This document shows positions 51,938 through 61,208 of a stretch of DNA of 64,000 nucleotides, one piece after another. Below the pieces are notes generated by a model that saw only the letters and a program-made list of their open reading frames with translations, searched no databases and had not been told where the DNA came from. The stretch is from positions 328,607 through 392,606 of the forward strand of contig NZ_FNHV01000010.1 of assembly GCF_900103585.1 (NCBI RefSeq), written 5' to 3'. The stretch is from Streptomyces sp. cf386 (GTDB lineage: Bacteria > Actinomycetota > Actinomycetes > Streptomycetales > Streptomycetaceae). A program made the translations under genes and the position numbers. How positions within the stretch are numbered: position 1 is the first letter of the stretch; the number at the start of each line of letters is the position of its first letter.

Positions 51938-52423
51938 ATGCGCGTGTATCTCGGCTCCGACCATGCGGGCTTCGAACTCAAGAACCACCTCGTCGAGTGG
52001 CTCAAAGCAGCCGGTCACGACCCGGTCGACTGCGGCCCCCACATCTACGACGCCCTGGACGACTACCCGCCCTTCTGCCTCCGCGCGGCGGAGCGGACGG
52101 TCGCGGACCCCGACTCCCTCGGCATCGTGATCGGCGGCTCCGGCAACGGCGAGCAGATCGCCGCGAACAAGGTCAAGGGCGTCCGCGCGGCACTGGCCTG
52201 GAGCGAGGAGACGGCGGCGCTGGGCCGCCAGCACAACAACGCCAACGTCGTCGCGGTGGGCGCGCGCATGCACACGCAGGAGGAGGCGACGAAGTTCGTC
52301 GAGACCTTCCTGGGCACCCCGTACTCGGGCGACGACCGCCACACCCGCCGCATCACCATGCTGGCCGACTACGAGACGACGGGCGACCTGCCCCCGATCC
52401 CGCCGCACCACCCCCAGCAGTAA
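51938..52423 (+). CDS. rpiB: Ribose-5-phosphate isomerase B
   Basis: A 161-residue isomerase interconverting ribose 5-phosphate and ribulose 5-phosphate. The family start MRVYLGSDHAGFELKNHL holds the substrate-binding SDHAG. The phosphate loop is IVIGGSGNGEQIAANKVKG, and the conserved NNANVVAVGARM follows. No clear RBS precedes ATG 51938. Related enzymes can act on other aldose phosphates, which could link to the kinases here, but RpiB is the simplest reading. Confidence 0.92.
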   Translation: MRVYLGSDHAGFELKNHLVEWLKAAGHDPVDCGPHIYDALDDYPPFCLRAAERTVADPDSLGIVIGGSGNGEQIAANKVKGVRAALAWSEETAALGRQHNNANVVAVGARMHTQEEATKFVETFLGTPYSGDDRHTRRITMLADYETTGDLPPIPPHHPQQ

Positions 52424-52518
52424 CTTCAGGACAGACTTCGCCCGCAGGAGGCCGTCTGAGTGGACTGGCCCCCACCCACCCGTAAGCAGCCGTCTCCTCT
52501 CAACGCCGGCCCGTGTCA

Positions 52519-52665
52519 TTCAGCCGGTCCGGCGTTTGAGGTCGAGGCCCTTTCGGGGCCGATAGCGGGGGTCTGGGGGCGGTAGCCCCCAGGAGGCGGG
52601 GTCGAAGGGGCGGCAGCCCCTGGGGATGGGACGGGTAGGGGCGGCGGGGGCGAAAACCCCCTACC
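52519..52665. repeat. Interspersed GC-rich repeat, full-length copy
   Basis: This copy reads CAGCCGGTCCGGCGTTTGAGG, then CGGGGGTCTGGGGGCGGTAG, then GGGACGGGTAGGGGCGGCGG. The CTGGGGGC/GCCCCCAG stem lies at 52573-52592. It fills most of the 275-base gap between rpiB and the glycosylase. It is homologous to 41777-41920 and 56153-56208. Confidence 0.75.
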
Positions 52666-52698
52666 GCCCACCCACCCGCAGACGACAAAGGAGCCACC

Positions 52699-53508
52699 GT
52701 GCCTGAGGGGCACACCATCCACCGGCTGGCCCAGGACTACGCCGCCGCATTCCTCGGCACGACCCCGCACGTCACCAGCCCCCAGGGCAAGTTCTCAGAC
52801 GCCGCAGCACTCCTCACCGGCGCCGAACTCACCCACACCGAGGCCCACGGCAAACACCTCTTCCTCCGCTTCCGGGACGCCGACTGGATCCACATCCACC
52901 TGGGCCTCTTCGGCAAGGTCAACTTCGGCGACACCCCCGCACCCCCACCCACGGACACGGTCCGCCTCCGCCTCGCGAACAGCACCGCATACGTGGACCT
53001 CCGCGGCCCCACCACCTGCGCCCTGATCACGCACACCGAGAAAGAGGCGATACACGACCGCCTCGGCCCCGACCCCCTCCGCGCCGACGCCGACCCGCAC
53101 ACCGCCTTCCAGCGCATCTCCCGCAGCCGTACGACCATCGCCGCCCTGCTCATGGACCAGAAGGTCATCGCGGGCGTGGGCAACGTCTACCGCGCCGAGG
53201 TCCTCTTCCGGCACCGCATCGACCCGTACCGCGCCGGCAAGGACATCACCCCCGCCCAGTGGAACACCATCTGGACGGACCTGGTCGACCTCATGCGCGA
53301 GGGCGTCCGCAACAACCGCATCGACACGGTCCGCCCCGAGCACACCCCGGAGGCGATGGGCCGCCCACCCCGCGTCGACGACCACGGTGGCGAGGTCTAC
53401 GTCTACCGCCGGGCCAACCTCTCCTGCCACATCTGCGACGCCGAGATCCGCACCGCAGACCTCGCCGCCCGCAACCTCTTCTGGTGCCCGAACTGCCAGA
53501 TGCCGTAG
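52699..53508 (+). CDS. DNA glycosylase/AP lyase of the Fpg/Nei family
   Basis: A 269-residue base-excision enzyme. The mature N terminus PEGHTIHRLAQDYAAAF has the catalytic Pro and Glu. The H2TH region has DQKVIAGVGNVYRAEVLF. The zinc finger is CHICDAEIRTADLAARNLFWCPNC. MPEGHTIHR favours the Nei (endonuclease VIII) type over MutM, which begins MPELPE. The start is GTG 52699, five bases after AAAGGAG. Confidence 0.92.
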   Translation: MPEGHTIHRLAQDYAAAFLGTTPHVTSPQGKFSDAAALLTGAELTHTEAHGKHLFLRFRDADWIHIHLGLFGKVNFGDTPAPPPTDTVRLRLANSTAYVDLRGPTTCALITHTEKEAIHDRLGPDPLRADADPHTAFQRISRSRTTIAALLMDQKVIAGVGNVYRAEVLFRHRIDPYRAGKDITPAQWNTIWTDLVDLMREGVRNNRIDTVRPEHTPEAMGRPPRVDDHGGEVYVYRRANLSCHICDAEIRTADLAARNLFWCPNCQMP

Positions 53509-53536
53509 GCGAGCCGACCGCGCGTCAACCCACGCG

Positions 53537-54793
53537 TCAGAACCCGTGCGGCAACCAGGGCGCCACGGCAGACGCGAACCCCACCGACGCCTCCGCCAAC
53601 GCCCCCTGCCGAACCTCCCGCACCCGCCCGGCCGACCCCAGCGCCGCAAGGCTCACCCCGCCGAGGTAGGCCGCCCCCAACTCCCGTACGGACAGGGAGA
53701 GATCGACCGCGTCGGTCGTACGCTCGCACGACGCACCCTTGGCATCCCCGGACAACCGCCAACGCCCCGCGTTCCAAGGGCAGAAGGCGTCCTCCACCTC
53801 GAACACCACATCCACCGGCGCCTGATACGTCCGCGCCGACAACGCGGCCCCGACATCCACCAGCCGCACATGCAACGCGTCCCGCACCCGCACCGCACAC
53901 CGCCGAATGTCGGAGACCTGGTGCTGCCACGCCTCGTCCACGGGCCGTGCGTACGCCTTCACCGTGGACGTCAGGTCGATGCCGAACAGGAACCGCCACA
54001 GCGCGGCCTGCGCCACCGGGTCGAGGGCCTGTACGTCCCGCAGCCGCACGGCGCCCTTGGGCCCGCTGCCGTCCCACTCCGGCTTGACGTGGAAGCGCGC
54101 GTACCCGACCACCTCGCCGTCCCGCTCCGCCAGCACACACTGCAGCGGCGACGCCCCTTCCCGCTCGCTCTCCGGGTCGAGCACCCCGAGCCGCTCCCAG
54201 CCGGGCAGCCGGGCGAGCATTCCGGGCCGGTCGGCCACCTTGCGCGCGTACACGGCCTCGCAGACGTCGAGGACGTCGGCCGGTACGGCGTAGCGCAGCC
54301 GTACGTCATCGGTGCCGGGCGGCACGGACAGCCGGACGCGGGTCGTGTCGATCTCGGTGCTCACCTGGAAGCTGCCGACGCCGTAGCCGAACCGGCCGTA
54401 GATCTCCGGCTCGGAGGCGGTCAGGACGGCCAGCGGCCAGCCCCATTCCCGCACGTCGTCCAGCTGTCGCCGCATCATCGAGGTCAGGACGCCGCGCCGG
54501 CGATGCGTGGCGGCGACGCTGACCATCGTCACACCGGCGGCGGGGACGGAAGCGCCACCGGGCACGGTGAGCCGGAAGCTGAACGCGCCCGCCGTCCCCA
54601 CGCACGCGTCCCCGTCCCAGGCGCCCAGGGAACGGTCGATCTCGGTGAGCGAGTTCCACAACTCCCGCTCCTCGGCCGCCTCCGGGACCCCGCCGAAGGC
54701 GCGGATGAGGGCGTCGTACCAGATGTTCCACTCGTCCTGTCGCAGCACCCGCAGCTCGGGGCGGCCGGTCTCGCTCGCACTGTCTTTCGCCAT
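53537..54793 (-). CDS. Eis-like GNAT N-acetyltransferase
   Basis: A 418-residue acetyltransferase of the Eis type: two GNAT domains and a C-terminal SCP2-like domain. The acetyl-CoA site is MVSVAATHRRRGVLTSMM. The motif LTASEPEIYGRFGYGVGS is characteristic. The C-terminal Phe that supplies the catalytic carboxylate in Eis is present (WLPHGF). Eis acetylates amines on aminoglycosides or proteins. The target here is unknown. The RBS is weak. Confidence 0.87.
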   Translation of the reverse strand: MAKDSASETGRPELRVLRQDEWNIWYDALIRAFGGVPEAAEERELWNSLTEIDRSLGAWDGDACVGTAGAFSFRLTVPGGASVPAAGVTMVSVAATHRRRGVLTSMMRRQLDDVREWGWPLAVLTASEPEIYGRFGYGVGSFQVSTEIDTTRVRLSVPPGTDDVRLRYAVPADVLDVCEAVYARKVADRPGMLARLPGWERLGVLDPESEREGASPLQCVLAERDGEVVGYARFHVKPEWDGSGPKGAVRLRDVQALDPVAQAALWRFLFGIDLTSTVKAYARPVDEAWQHQVSDIRRCAVRVRDALHVRLVDVGAALSARTYQAPVDVVFEVEDAFCPWNAGRWRLSGDAKGASCERTTDAVDLSLSVRELGAAYLGGVSLAALGSAGRVREVRQGALAEASVGFASAVAPWLPHGF

Positions 54794-54955
54794 GAATCAT
54801 GCCTACCAGGGCATTGCGGGACGAGCGAGGGAATTTCTCGTTGGTGGCGGCGAGAGCGCTTTCCTTGAAGTTCACTGTGAAGTTGAACCTCGGACGGGGG
54901 ACAAGTGGGACCTCCCGTGCCAAGCAGCTGGTCCGATGGATAGGGTCCCGAACTA

Positions 54956-56137
54956 ATGGCAGCAGGACGAGAGCGGCGCACGGTGGCCGAGACGTTCATG
55001 GCCCGGTTGAAGATGCAGTGGCACCGGGCCCGCGTCGGCGTGCGCAGAAGCGCCGTGGACTACTTCCGCGGCGACGGCTCGGACTGGATCGCACTGGCCG
55101 GCCTGCTCCTCACGGTCCCGCTGATCTGTGCCGTGACGATGGCCAACCCGGTGTGGTTCTCCCCGGCCGCGCTGGTCCTGCCGATCGTCGCGGGCGGCCT
55201 GCTGCTGCGCCCGGCGAGCCTTCTGGGCCTGTACGCGGCGGCGGCCACCGCCCTGATCGTGGAGTCGGTGCAGCTGGGTCCGTACACGGAGGGCCCCTCC
55301 CGAGTCACCCCGGGCATCGTCCTCGTCGTGGCGGCGTGCGGCTTCTTCGGCCTCCTCATCGCCCAGTTCCGCAGCCGGGTGGGCGTGCCCTGGCGACGTG
55401 GCGGCACGATGCTCTTCGACCTGCGCGAACGCATCCGGGTCCAGAGCAAGCTCCCCCAACTGCCCCACGGTTGGCACCGCGAGATGGCCCTGCGCCCGGC
55501 TGGCGGCCAGTCCTTCTCCGGCGACTTCGTGGTCGCGGCCCGCACGAACGGCGGCCGCACGCTCGAGGTGGTCCTCACGGACGTCTCGGGCAAGGGCATG
55601 GACGCGGCCTCTCGCGCCCTCCTCCTCTCCGGAGCCTTCGGCGGCCTCCTGGGCAGCCTGCCCCCACACGCGTTCCTCCCCGCCGCCAACGGCTACCTGC
55701 TCCGCCAGGACTGGGACGAGGGCTTCGCGACCTCGATCCACCTGGTCCTGGACCTGGACTCGGGCGACTACGAGCTGTACTCGGCGGGCCATCCCCCGGG
55801 CCTGCAACTGAGCGCGGGCAGCGGCCGCTGGGAGGAGAAGGCCGCCGAGGGCCCCCTCCTGGGCGTCTACGACGGCGCCCAGTTCGACCCCGTAAAGGGC
55901 TCCCTCCGCCCCGGCGACGTCCTGATGCTCTTCACAGACGGCCTCGTCGAAACCTCCGACCGCGACATCGTCGAGGGCATAGACCGCCTCACCGGCGAGG
56001 CCGACCGCTACGTGGCCGGCGGCTTCCACGGCGCCGCCTGGCACCTCATCGAAGCAGTGGCAAAGGACGTCAACGACGACCGAGCCCTCCTACTGATCTC
56101 CCGAGAGGGCCCAACCCAGCAGCCCCCACCACGCTGA
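54956..56137 (+). CDS. RsbU/SpoIIE-type PP2C phosphatase with membrane sensor
   Basis: A 393-residue protein. Four or so membrane helices occupy residues 43-135 (DWIALAGLLLTVPLICAVT, then TPGIVLVVAACGFFGLLIAQF). The phosphatase domain (about 170-385) has SFSGDFVV and VLTDVSGKGMDAAS, the metal-binding Asp motifs, and LMLFTDGLVE. It would dephosphorylate an anti-anti-sigma factor. No RBS is present. TAGGGT at 54941-54946 may be a -10 element giving a nearly leaderless mRNA. TTCACTGTGAA upstream is a small palindrome. Confidence 0.88.
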   Translation: MAAGRERRTVAETFMARLKMQWHRARVGVRRSAVDYFRGDGSDWIALAGLLLTVPLICAVTMANPVWFSPAALVLPIVAGGLLLRPASLLGLYAAAATALIVESVQLGPYTEGPSRVTPGIVLVVAACGFFGLLIAQFRSRVGVPWRRGGTMLFDLRERIRVQSKLPQLPHGWHREMALRPAGGQSFSGDFVVAARTNGGRTLEVVLTDVSGKGMDAASRALLLSGAFGGLLGSLPPHAFLPAANGYLLRQDWDEGFATSIHLVLDLDSGDYELYSAGHPPGLQLSAGSGRWEEKAAEGPLLGVYDGAQFDPVKGSLRPGDVLMLFTDGLVETSDRDIVEGIDRLTGEADRYVAGGFHGAAWHLIEAVAKDVNDDRALLLISREGPTQQPPPR

Positions 56138-56152
56138 CCAGAAGAGGTGCCC

Positions 56153-56208
56153 GGGGTCGAAGGGGCAGCGCCCCTGGAGGATGGGACGGGTAGGGGCGGC
56201 GGGGGCGA
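56153..56208. repeat. Interspersed GC-rich repeat, short copy
   Basis: GGGGTCGAAGGGGCAGCGCC, then ATGGGACGGGTAGGGGCGGC. It is a truncated version of the 52519-52665 repeat. It covers the gap before the HD gene, whose GTG starts 13 bases later. Confidence 0.7.
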
Positions 56209-56220
56209 GACACTGGACCC

Positions 56221-56700
56221 GTGACCGAGACTTCCCGAACCCACCTGTCCCTGGCCGACGTCGAGGCCATCGCCCGAGCCGCCCACGCGACCCAGACCGA
56301 CAAGGCCGGCCGACCCTACGCCGAGCACCTGAGGGCCGTCGCCGAGGGCGTACGCACACGCCACGGCGACGACGCCCAGATCGCCGCAGCCTGGCTGCAC
56401 GACGCCGTGGAGGACGACGCCCTGTCCGACCAGTGGCTCGAAGAAGCCGCCCTGAGCCACCGTACGAAGGACATCGTGCGCGCGCTCACCAAGCGCCCCG
56501 GAGAACCCCCCGAGGCCTACGCGGCCCGCATCCTCGCCACCCCCGGCGCACTGCTGGTGAAACAGGCGGACCTGGCCCACAACGCGGACCCGAAACGCCT
56601 CGCGGCCCTGGACGAGCCGACCCGGAAACGACTGACCGAGAAGTACGTACGGATGCACGCACTTCTCGGTCTGGTTGCCGAAGGAGGCTCCTCGTCGTGA
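56221..56700 (+). CDS. HD-domain phosphohydrolase, RelA/SpoT hydrolase-like
   Basis: A 159-residue metal-dependent phosphohydrolase. His and Asp ligands are in IARAAHATQTDKAGRPYAEH and AAWLHDAVEDDALS, the order of stand-alone ppGpp hydrolases and related HD enzymes. LLVKQADLAHNADPKRLAAL supplies the distal Asp. The GTG start has no good RBS, being inside the repeat-rich gap. It likely cleaves a nucleotide. Whether that is (p)ppGpp is unproved. Confidence 0.82.
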   Translation: MTETSRTHLSLADVEAIARAAHATQTDKAGRPYAEHLRAVAEGVRTRHGDDAQIAAAWLHDAVEDDALSDQWLEEAALSHRTKDIVRALTKRPGEPPEAYAARILATPGALLVKQADLAHNADPKRLAALDEPTRKRLTEKYVRMHALLGLVAEGGSSS

Positions 56701-56760
56701 GGTCCCTCCGGCTGAGGTCCCTCCACTGAGAGGCCCTCGTTGTGAAGTTTCAGCGCAGAA

Positions 56761-57975
56761 TCAGGCGTTGACCTTCTCGCGCGCCTCGGCGCCCGAGCCC
56801 GCCCCGTCGCGCTTCTCGCGCTCCCGAGCCAACTCCGCCGCATCCCGCTTGAACGCCCACTCCATCTTGGGCTCCATCGCGAACCGGAACACCCGCTGCA
56901 CCGGCCTGGTGCACAGCAACGTGACACCGATCGCCGCGACAACGCTGACGAAGATCTCACCGAGCGGACGCTGCAGCCAGGCATGGTCGAACCAGCCCTG
57001 GTAGTCACCGGCCTTCACGACGAAGCCGTGCAGCAGATAGCCGTACAGCGTGCCCGCACCGAGCGCCGTGAACCACATGTGGCGGCGCGGCACCCAGGCG
57101 AAGAAGCAGGCCGTCAGCACCAGCGAGCAGCCGAACATCGCGAGCACCATCACCGGCCCGCTCCACCACGGCGCGGCCAGCTCCTGAGCGGCGTCCCGGT
57201 GGTAGAACCACGCGGTGTTCATGCGCGGCACCGCCCACCAGCCGAAGCCCAGGGCCACCGTGAACACCGGCACGGACAGGATCCGCACCGTGCGCGTGCG
57301 CACCATGTGGAAGTGCTCGGGCTTCATGATCAGACCCAGCACGAAGTACGGCAGGAACTGCAGGACCCGCTGAAGGTCCAGGTCGTCGCCGATCTCCGGG
57401 GCGACCGTCGCCGTCATGGCGAGGCCGAGCGCGATCGGCAGCGGCCAGCGAACCATCTTCCAGATGGGGGTGGTCATCCGCCAGATGAACAGCGCACACA
57501 GGAACCAGGTCAGGTACCACGGGTCCAGGAGGCTGATCTCCTGGCTCGGGTCCTCGTCGATCCAGCGCTTGAAGAGCGGATAGGCCGTCTCGAAGACGAT
57601 GTACGGCACGGCGACGCCGGTGATCAGCCGCTTGAGCCGACTGGGGCTCGCGTCGAAACTGCGGGAGAAGAAGCCGGAGATGATGATGAACGCCGGCATG
57701 TGGAAGGTGTACACGACGGTGTACACGGCCTCCAGGATCCGACTGTCGCCCTTGATCGGCTCCCAGGCGTGTCCTATGGCGACGAGCACGATCGCCAGGT
57801 ACTTGGCGTTGTCGAAGAACGCGTCGCGCTGCTTGGCACCGCTGGACGCGGGTCTGTTGTCGGCCTGAGCCGACCGGCTCTGCGGCGAGCGCGGACTCGG
57901 CACTCCGTCCGCCGGCGGCTGTGCCGGGGGGAGTGGCGCTCTGTTGTGGCCGTGCGGTCGCAACGAGTTCGTCAC
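56761..57975 (-). CDS. Membrane acyltransferase, acyltransferase-3 family
   Basis: A 404-residue protein with about ten helices, of the OatA/NodX-like family that O-acylates cell-surface or secreted sugars. The start motif FFDNAKYLAIVLVAIGHAWEP has the conserved His. A middle motif is FHMPAFIIISGFFSRSFD. A low-complexity N-terminal extension and a charged C-terminal tail (REREKRDGAGSG) lie in the cytoplasm. The GTG start (57975) has GGGAGG four bases upstream. Confidence 0.85.
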   Translation of the reverse strand: MTNSLRPHGHNRAPLPPAQPPADGVPSPRSPQSRSAQADNRPASSGAKQRDAFFDNAKYLAIVLVAIGHAWEPIKGDSRILEAVYTVVYTFHMPAFIIISGFFSRSFDASPSRLKRLITGVAVPYIVFETAYPLFKRWIDEDPSQEISLLDPWYLTWFLCALFIWRMTTPIWKMVRWPLPIALGLAMTATVAPEIGDDLDLQRVLQFLPYFVLGLIMKPEHFHMVRTRTVRILSVPVFTVALGFGWWAVPRMNTAWFYHRDAAQELAAPWWSGPVMVLAMFGCSLVLTACFFAWVPRRHMWFTALGAGTLYGYLLHGFVVKAGDYQGWFDHAWLQRPLGEIFVSVVAAIGVTLLCTRPVQRVFRFAMEPKMEWAFKRDAAELAREREKRDGAGSGAEAREKVNA

Positions 57976-58525
57976 AGACCCTCCCGCCGGAATCCGGGGG
58001 AGTCGATCCGGGACCTCGCTGCGCATGCGGGGGACGAGACAGCGTGGAACATCTGAGGCACCCTAGCGTTGTCTGTGTGATTTCGTAAAACCCCCGAGGT
58101 CATTAGTGGTTATTGCGCATGCCTTCGCGTGTACTTCGCGTGTACAGCGAACATGCACCTGGCAGACACCCGCTGGTCACCCTCATTGTCCGGATTCATC
58201 CTGACTAAGTAGTGCATATGGCCAGGAGGTGACGCCGATGAAATGATCACCGGGTCGCGAATTCGAAATACCGGCGAACATGTTGTGTGGCGATGGAAAC
58301 GATCCCGCCGAATTATCTGTACGAGCGCCTCGTCGAAATGCCGTACGGGCGCAAGGGGAGAGGTCGGTGCGCGTCAAGGGTCCGCACAGATCCGGCACAG
58401 GTGTGGCGAACGAAACGTCACGTGCCGCATAGCGGGGCCCGGTTGGTGGCACGATGGTTCTGGCGGGGGTGCGCGGGGTTGCATCCCCCGGCGGGAGAGC
58501 GGACCGACCGAGGGTGTGATCTGTT
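57976..58525. other. 550-base intergenic region without a convincing gene
   Basis: The region separates divergent genes. It holds a perfect tandem 11-mer TTCGCGTGTAC at 58124-58145. It also holds a very strong ribosome site AGGAGGTGA before the ATG of a two-codon ORF (Met-Lys-stop, ATGAAATGA) near 58238. An ORF from 58287 has no domain and is probably chance. Promoters for the acyltransferase and the 64-aa gene must lie here. Confidence 0.5.
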
Positions 58526-58720
58526 GTGGCCATTTCGCTGTCAGTGGTGCTGCTGTTGGCGATCATCTTGGTGGTGCTGATCCGAGGCGGATCCTTGAAG
58601 GCGGGCCCCGCCGTCGTCGCCGTGCTGTTCGGCTTCTTCCTTGCCTCGACGGGCATGGCGGACGACATCCAGAGGTTCCTCAACTCGATAGCCGAGACCA
58701 TCAACTCCATCCAGTTCTAG
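58526..58720 (+). CDS. 64-aa membrane protein
   Basis: A GTG-started ORF with GAGGG about eleven bases upstream. Two hydrophobic segments (VVLLLAIILVVLI, and AGPAVVAVLFGFFLASTG) surround a short loop. A helical tail, ADDIQRFLNSIAETINSIQF, ends it. It is a type conserved in Streptomyces next to kinase genes. The function is unknown. It precedes the kinase by 91 bases. Confidence 0.6.
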   Translation: MAISLSVVLLLAIILVVLIRGGSLKAGPAVVAVLFGFFLASTGMADDIQRFLNSIAETINSIQF

Positions 58721-58811
58721 GGTCCGCAGGTCGGCCCGGAGGGGTACGGATACCCTCGTCCGTGATCGTCGAACGTTGCGGAACGACGGGGCGGAACGGG
58801 GGACGTACGGG

Positions 58812-60929
58812 ATGGCGCTGCGCGAGAGCGACCCGGCGGAGGTGGGCGGCTACCGGATCGAGGACCGCCTCGGCTCCGGTGGCATGGGCGTGGTGTACCT
58901 GGCCCGTTCCGCCTCCGGCCGCCGCCTCGCACTCAAGGTCGTGCACGCGCAGTACGCCGACGACGACGAATTCCGCACCCGCTTCCGCCGCGAGGTGGCC
59001 GCCGCCCGCCAGGTCAGCGGCGCCTTCACGGCCCCCGTCGTGGACGCGGACGCCGATGCGTCGCGCCCCTGGATGGCCACGCTCTACATCCCCGGCGAGG
59101 ACCTCGGCACCCACGTCCGCCGCCACGGCCCGCTGCCGCTGCCCGAGTTGCACGAGCTCGCCGCCGGCCTCTCCGAGGCGCTGCGCGACATCCATCGCGC
59201 CGGAATGGTCCACCGGGATCTGAAACCGGCCAATGTGATGCTCGCCGAGGACGGCCCCCGCGTCATCGACTTCGGTATCTCCCGCGCCGCCGAGTTCGCG
59301 GCCTCCGACGTCCTCACCCAGACCGGCCGCGTGATGGGCACCCCACCCTTCATGTCCCCCGAGCAGTTCTCCTCCCCGCAGGACGTGGGTCCGGCCGCCG
59401 ACGTCTTCTCCCTCGGCTCGGTCCTCGCGTACGCCGCCACCGGCCACGGCCCGTTCGACAGCCCGAGCCCCTACGAGACGGCCGTACGGGTCGTCGACGG
59501 CGACGCGGAACTCGACGGCGTACCGGACGAGTTGCTCCCGTTCATCCGCCTCTGTCTGGAAAAGCACCCCAAGTCCCGCCCCACCACCGGCGAACTCCTC
59601 TCGCTGCTCCGCGACGGCCGCCTGCCCGACCCGCGCCCCGAGCCGGCACCCGACCCGCCGGCCGACGAGCCGCCCCCACCCCGCCCCCGGCGCCGCCGAC
59701 GACTCCTGCTCGTCTCCGCGCTGGGCGCCCTGCTGCTGGCCGTCGCGACCACCGTCACCGTCGTCGCGGTCACCGCCGAGCCGACCCCGATCGAGCACGA
59801 TCTGCCCACGGGCTGGCGGGCCTGGCAGGCCAAGGTCGCCAACAAGGCCGCCGGAGAGACCGGCCCCTTCACGAACTGCGCGGCGCTCGACGGCGGGCTG
59901 ATCTGCGCGGGCGACAGCATGAAGGCCGTCCGCTTCTCGCTCGCCACCGGCAAGGTCGACTGGAGTCACACGGTCGAGGACAACCCCGACCCGGACTCCG
60001 GAACCAGCGAGGGCGAACTGCTCGGCGCCGCGAACCACCGCGTCTTCACCTTCGCCAACCGGGCCGGCAAGAACAGCGAGGTGTCCGAGTACGCCGTCCA
60101 GGCCCTCGACGCCCGCACCGGAGCCCTGCGGTGGAGCAGGCCCCTGCCCGGTATGCCGCCCTCCGTGGAGTCCGGCAGCGCCCGGCTCGTCCCCGAGGGC
60201 CTGCTCCTGCTGCTGGAAGGGGAGGAGAACACGTACGTCCTCCTGGACCCGGCCACCGGCAAGCCCCGCTGGAAGCGCTCCGCGCCCGCCCAGGACACCT
60301 GCGCGGTGCGTGCCGCGGACGGCACCGGCTACCTCCTGTGCACCGACAACAACGACAGCCGCACCACCGTCTCCCGGCTCGACCCGGCCACCGGCAAGCC
60401 GCGCTGGACGGCCAAGCTCCCCGGCGGGCTGACCCTGGCCGGCCGCAGCGGCGGCCGCCTCGTCCTGCTCGGACAGTCGTACGCCGACTCGTCTCTCCCG
60501 ACCCAGCGCCGCGTCACCCTCCTCGACGCCGACGGCACCGGCCACCGTCGGGTCCCCCTGACCCTCGCCGTGCCTTCGGGATCCCGAGCCGTGGTCAGCC
60601 ACGGCACCCTCTACTTCACGCTCAACAGCGGCGAGGTCCGTGCCGTGACCCCGGCCACCGGCCGCACGCTGTGGAGCACCCCGTCCTCGATCGAACGCCC
60701 CGGCGCCCCGGCGATCTCCGAGACCTACGTCTTCCTGGCCTCCCCGGGCGGCCGCCTCGCCGCCCTGGACCGCCGTACCGGCAAGGAACTCCACACCGTC
60801 CCCGGCCGCGACGTCCGCACCGACCCCGTCTTCGTCTACACCGGCACGACCCCGGTCCCGCACGGCGACGCCCTGTATGTCCCGTACGGCATCCGCTCGG
60901 TGTACTCGGTGGACGTGCGGAGCCTGTAA
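58812..60929 (+). CDS. Membrane Ser/Thr protein kinase with PQQ-type sensor domain
   Basis: A 705-residue kinase. The catalytic domain (about 10-265) has GSGGMGVVYLARS, HRDLKPANV and DFGIS. A Pro-rich stretch leads to one membrane helix (about 300-322, LLLVSALGALLLAVATTVTV). The outer domain is a beta-propeller of PQQ-like repeats (LDPATGKPRWKRSAP, LDPATGKPRWTAKLP, LDARTGALRWSRPLP). Such domains sense ligands outside the cell. ATG 58812 is preferred over an earlier TTG. Confidence 0.92.
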   Translation: MALRESDPAEVGGYRIEDRLGSGGMGVVYLARSASGRRLALKVVHAQYADDDEFRTRFRREVAAARQVSGAFTAPVVDADADASRPWMATLYIPGEDLGTHVRRHGPLPLPELHELAAGLSEALRDIHRAGMVHRDLKPANVMLAEDGPRVIDFGISRAAEFAASDVLTQTGRVMGTPPFMSPEQFSSPQDVGPAADVFSLGSVLAYAATGHGPFDSPSPYETAVRVVDGDAELDGVPDELLPFIRLCLEKHPKSRPTTGELLSLLRDGRLPDPRPEPAPDPPADEPPPPRPRRRRRLLLVSALGALLLAVATTVTVVAVTAEPTPIEHDLPTGWRAWQAKVANKAAGETGPFTNCAALDGGLICAGDSMKAVRFSLATGKVDWSHTVEDNPDPDSGTSEGELLGAANHRVFTFANRAGKNSEVSEYAVQALDARTGALRWSRPLPGMPPSVESGSARLVPEGLLLLLEGEENTYVLLDPATGKPRWKRSAPAQDTCAVRAADGTGYLLCTDNNDSRTTVSRLDPATGKPRWTAKLPGGLTLAGRSGGRLVLLGQSYADSSLPTQRRVTLLDADGTGHRRVPLTLAVPSGSRAVVSHGTLYFTLNSGEVRAVTPATGRTLWSTPSSIERPGAPAISETYVFLASPGGRLAALDRRTGKELHTVPGRDVRTDPVFVYTGTTPVPHGDALYVPYGIRSVYSVDVRSL

Positions 60930-60958
60930 ACGAGCCTGTAGCGGAGCCTGCAAACGCC

Positions 60959-60992
60959 TCGGGCCCGGATCCACCAAGGGATCCGGGCCCGA
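60959..60992 (+). terminator. Terminator after the kinase
   Basis: TCGGGCCCGGATCC (60959-60972) pairs with GGATCCGGGCCCGA (60979-60992), a perfect 14-bp stem. It lies 14 bases before the leftward tRNA-Gly gene's 3' end, so it may also end that transcript. A 12-base unit GAGCCTGTAAAC is imperfectly triplicated just before it. Confidence 0.8.
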
Positions 60993-61005
60993 AGACTCAC
61001 ATCAG

Positions 61006-61076
61006 AGCGGGCGACGGGAATCGAACCCGCGTAGCTAGTTTGGAAGACTAGGGCTCTACCATTGAGCTACGCCCGC
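61006..61076 (-). tRNA. tRNA-Gly (anticodon UCC)
   Basis: The cloverleaf on the leftward strand starts GCGGGCGTAGCTCAATGG and ends CGCCCGC plus U discriminator. The anticodon loop CTTCCAA is in the stem CTAGT/ACTAG. It reads GGA codons. CCA is not encoded. Confidence 0.95.
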
Positions 61077-61208
61077 ACAGGGACGCGCCGCAGGTCAGGT
61101 GACCGCGGCACTGCAGGCATCGTAGCGGGTCCGGCCCCCTCAACGCACACCCCGTAAATGCGGCGGCCCCACTGCCTGCGGCCATGTACCCTACGTGTCG
61201 CACCAGCA

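Noticed and set aside
58243..58700. ORFs in the 58 kb gap
   Set aside because: No codon bias, no domain, and overlapping frames of equal quality. The short membrane ORF at 58526 is preferred.
60920..60955. Triplicated GAGCCTGTAAAC-like unit
   Set aside because: It only extends past the kinase stop and is a local duplication with no structure of note.
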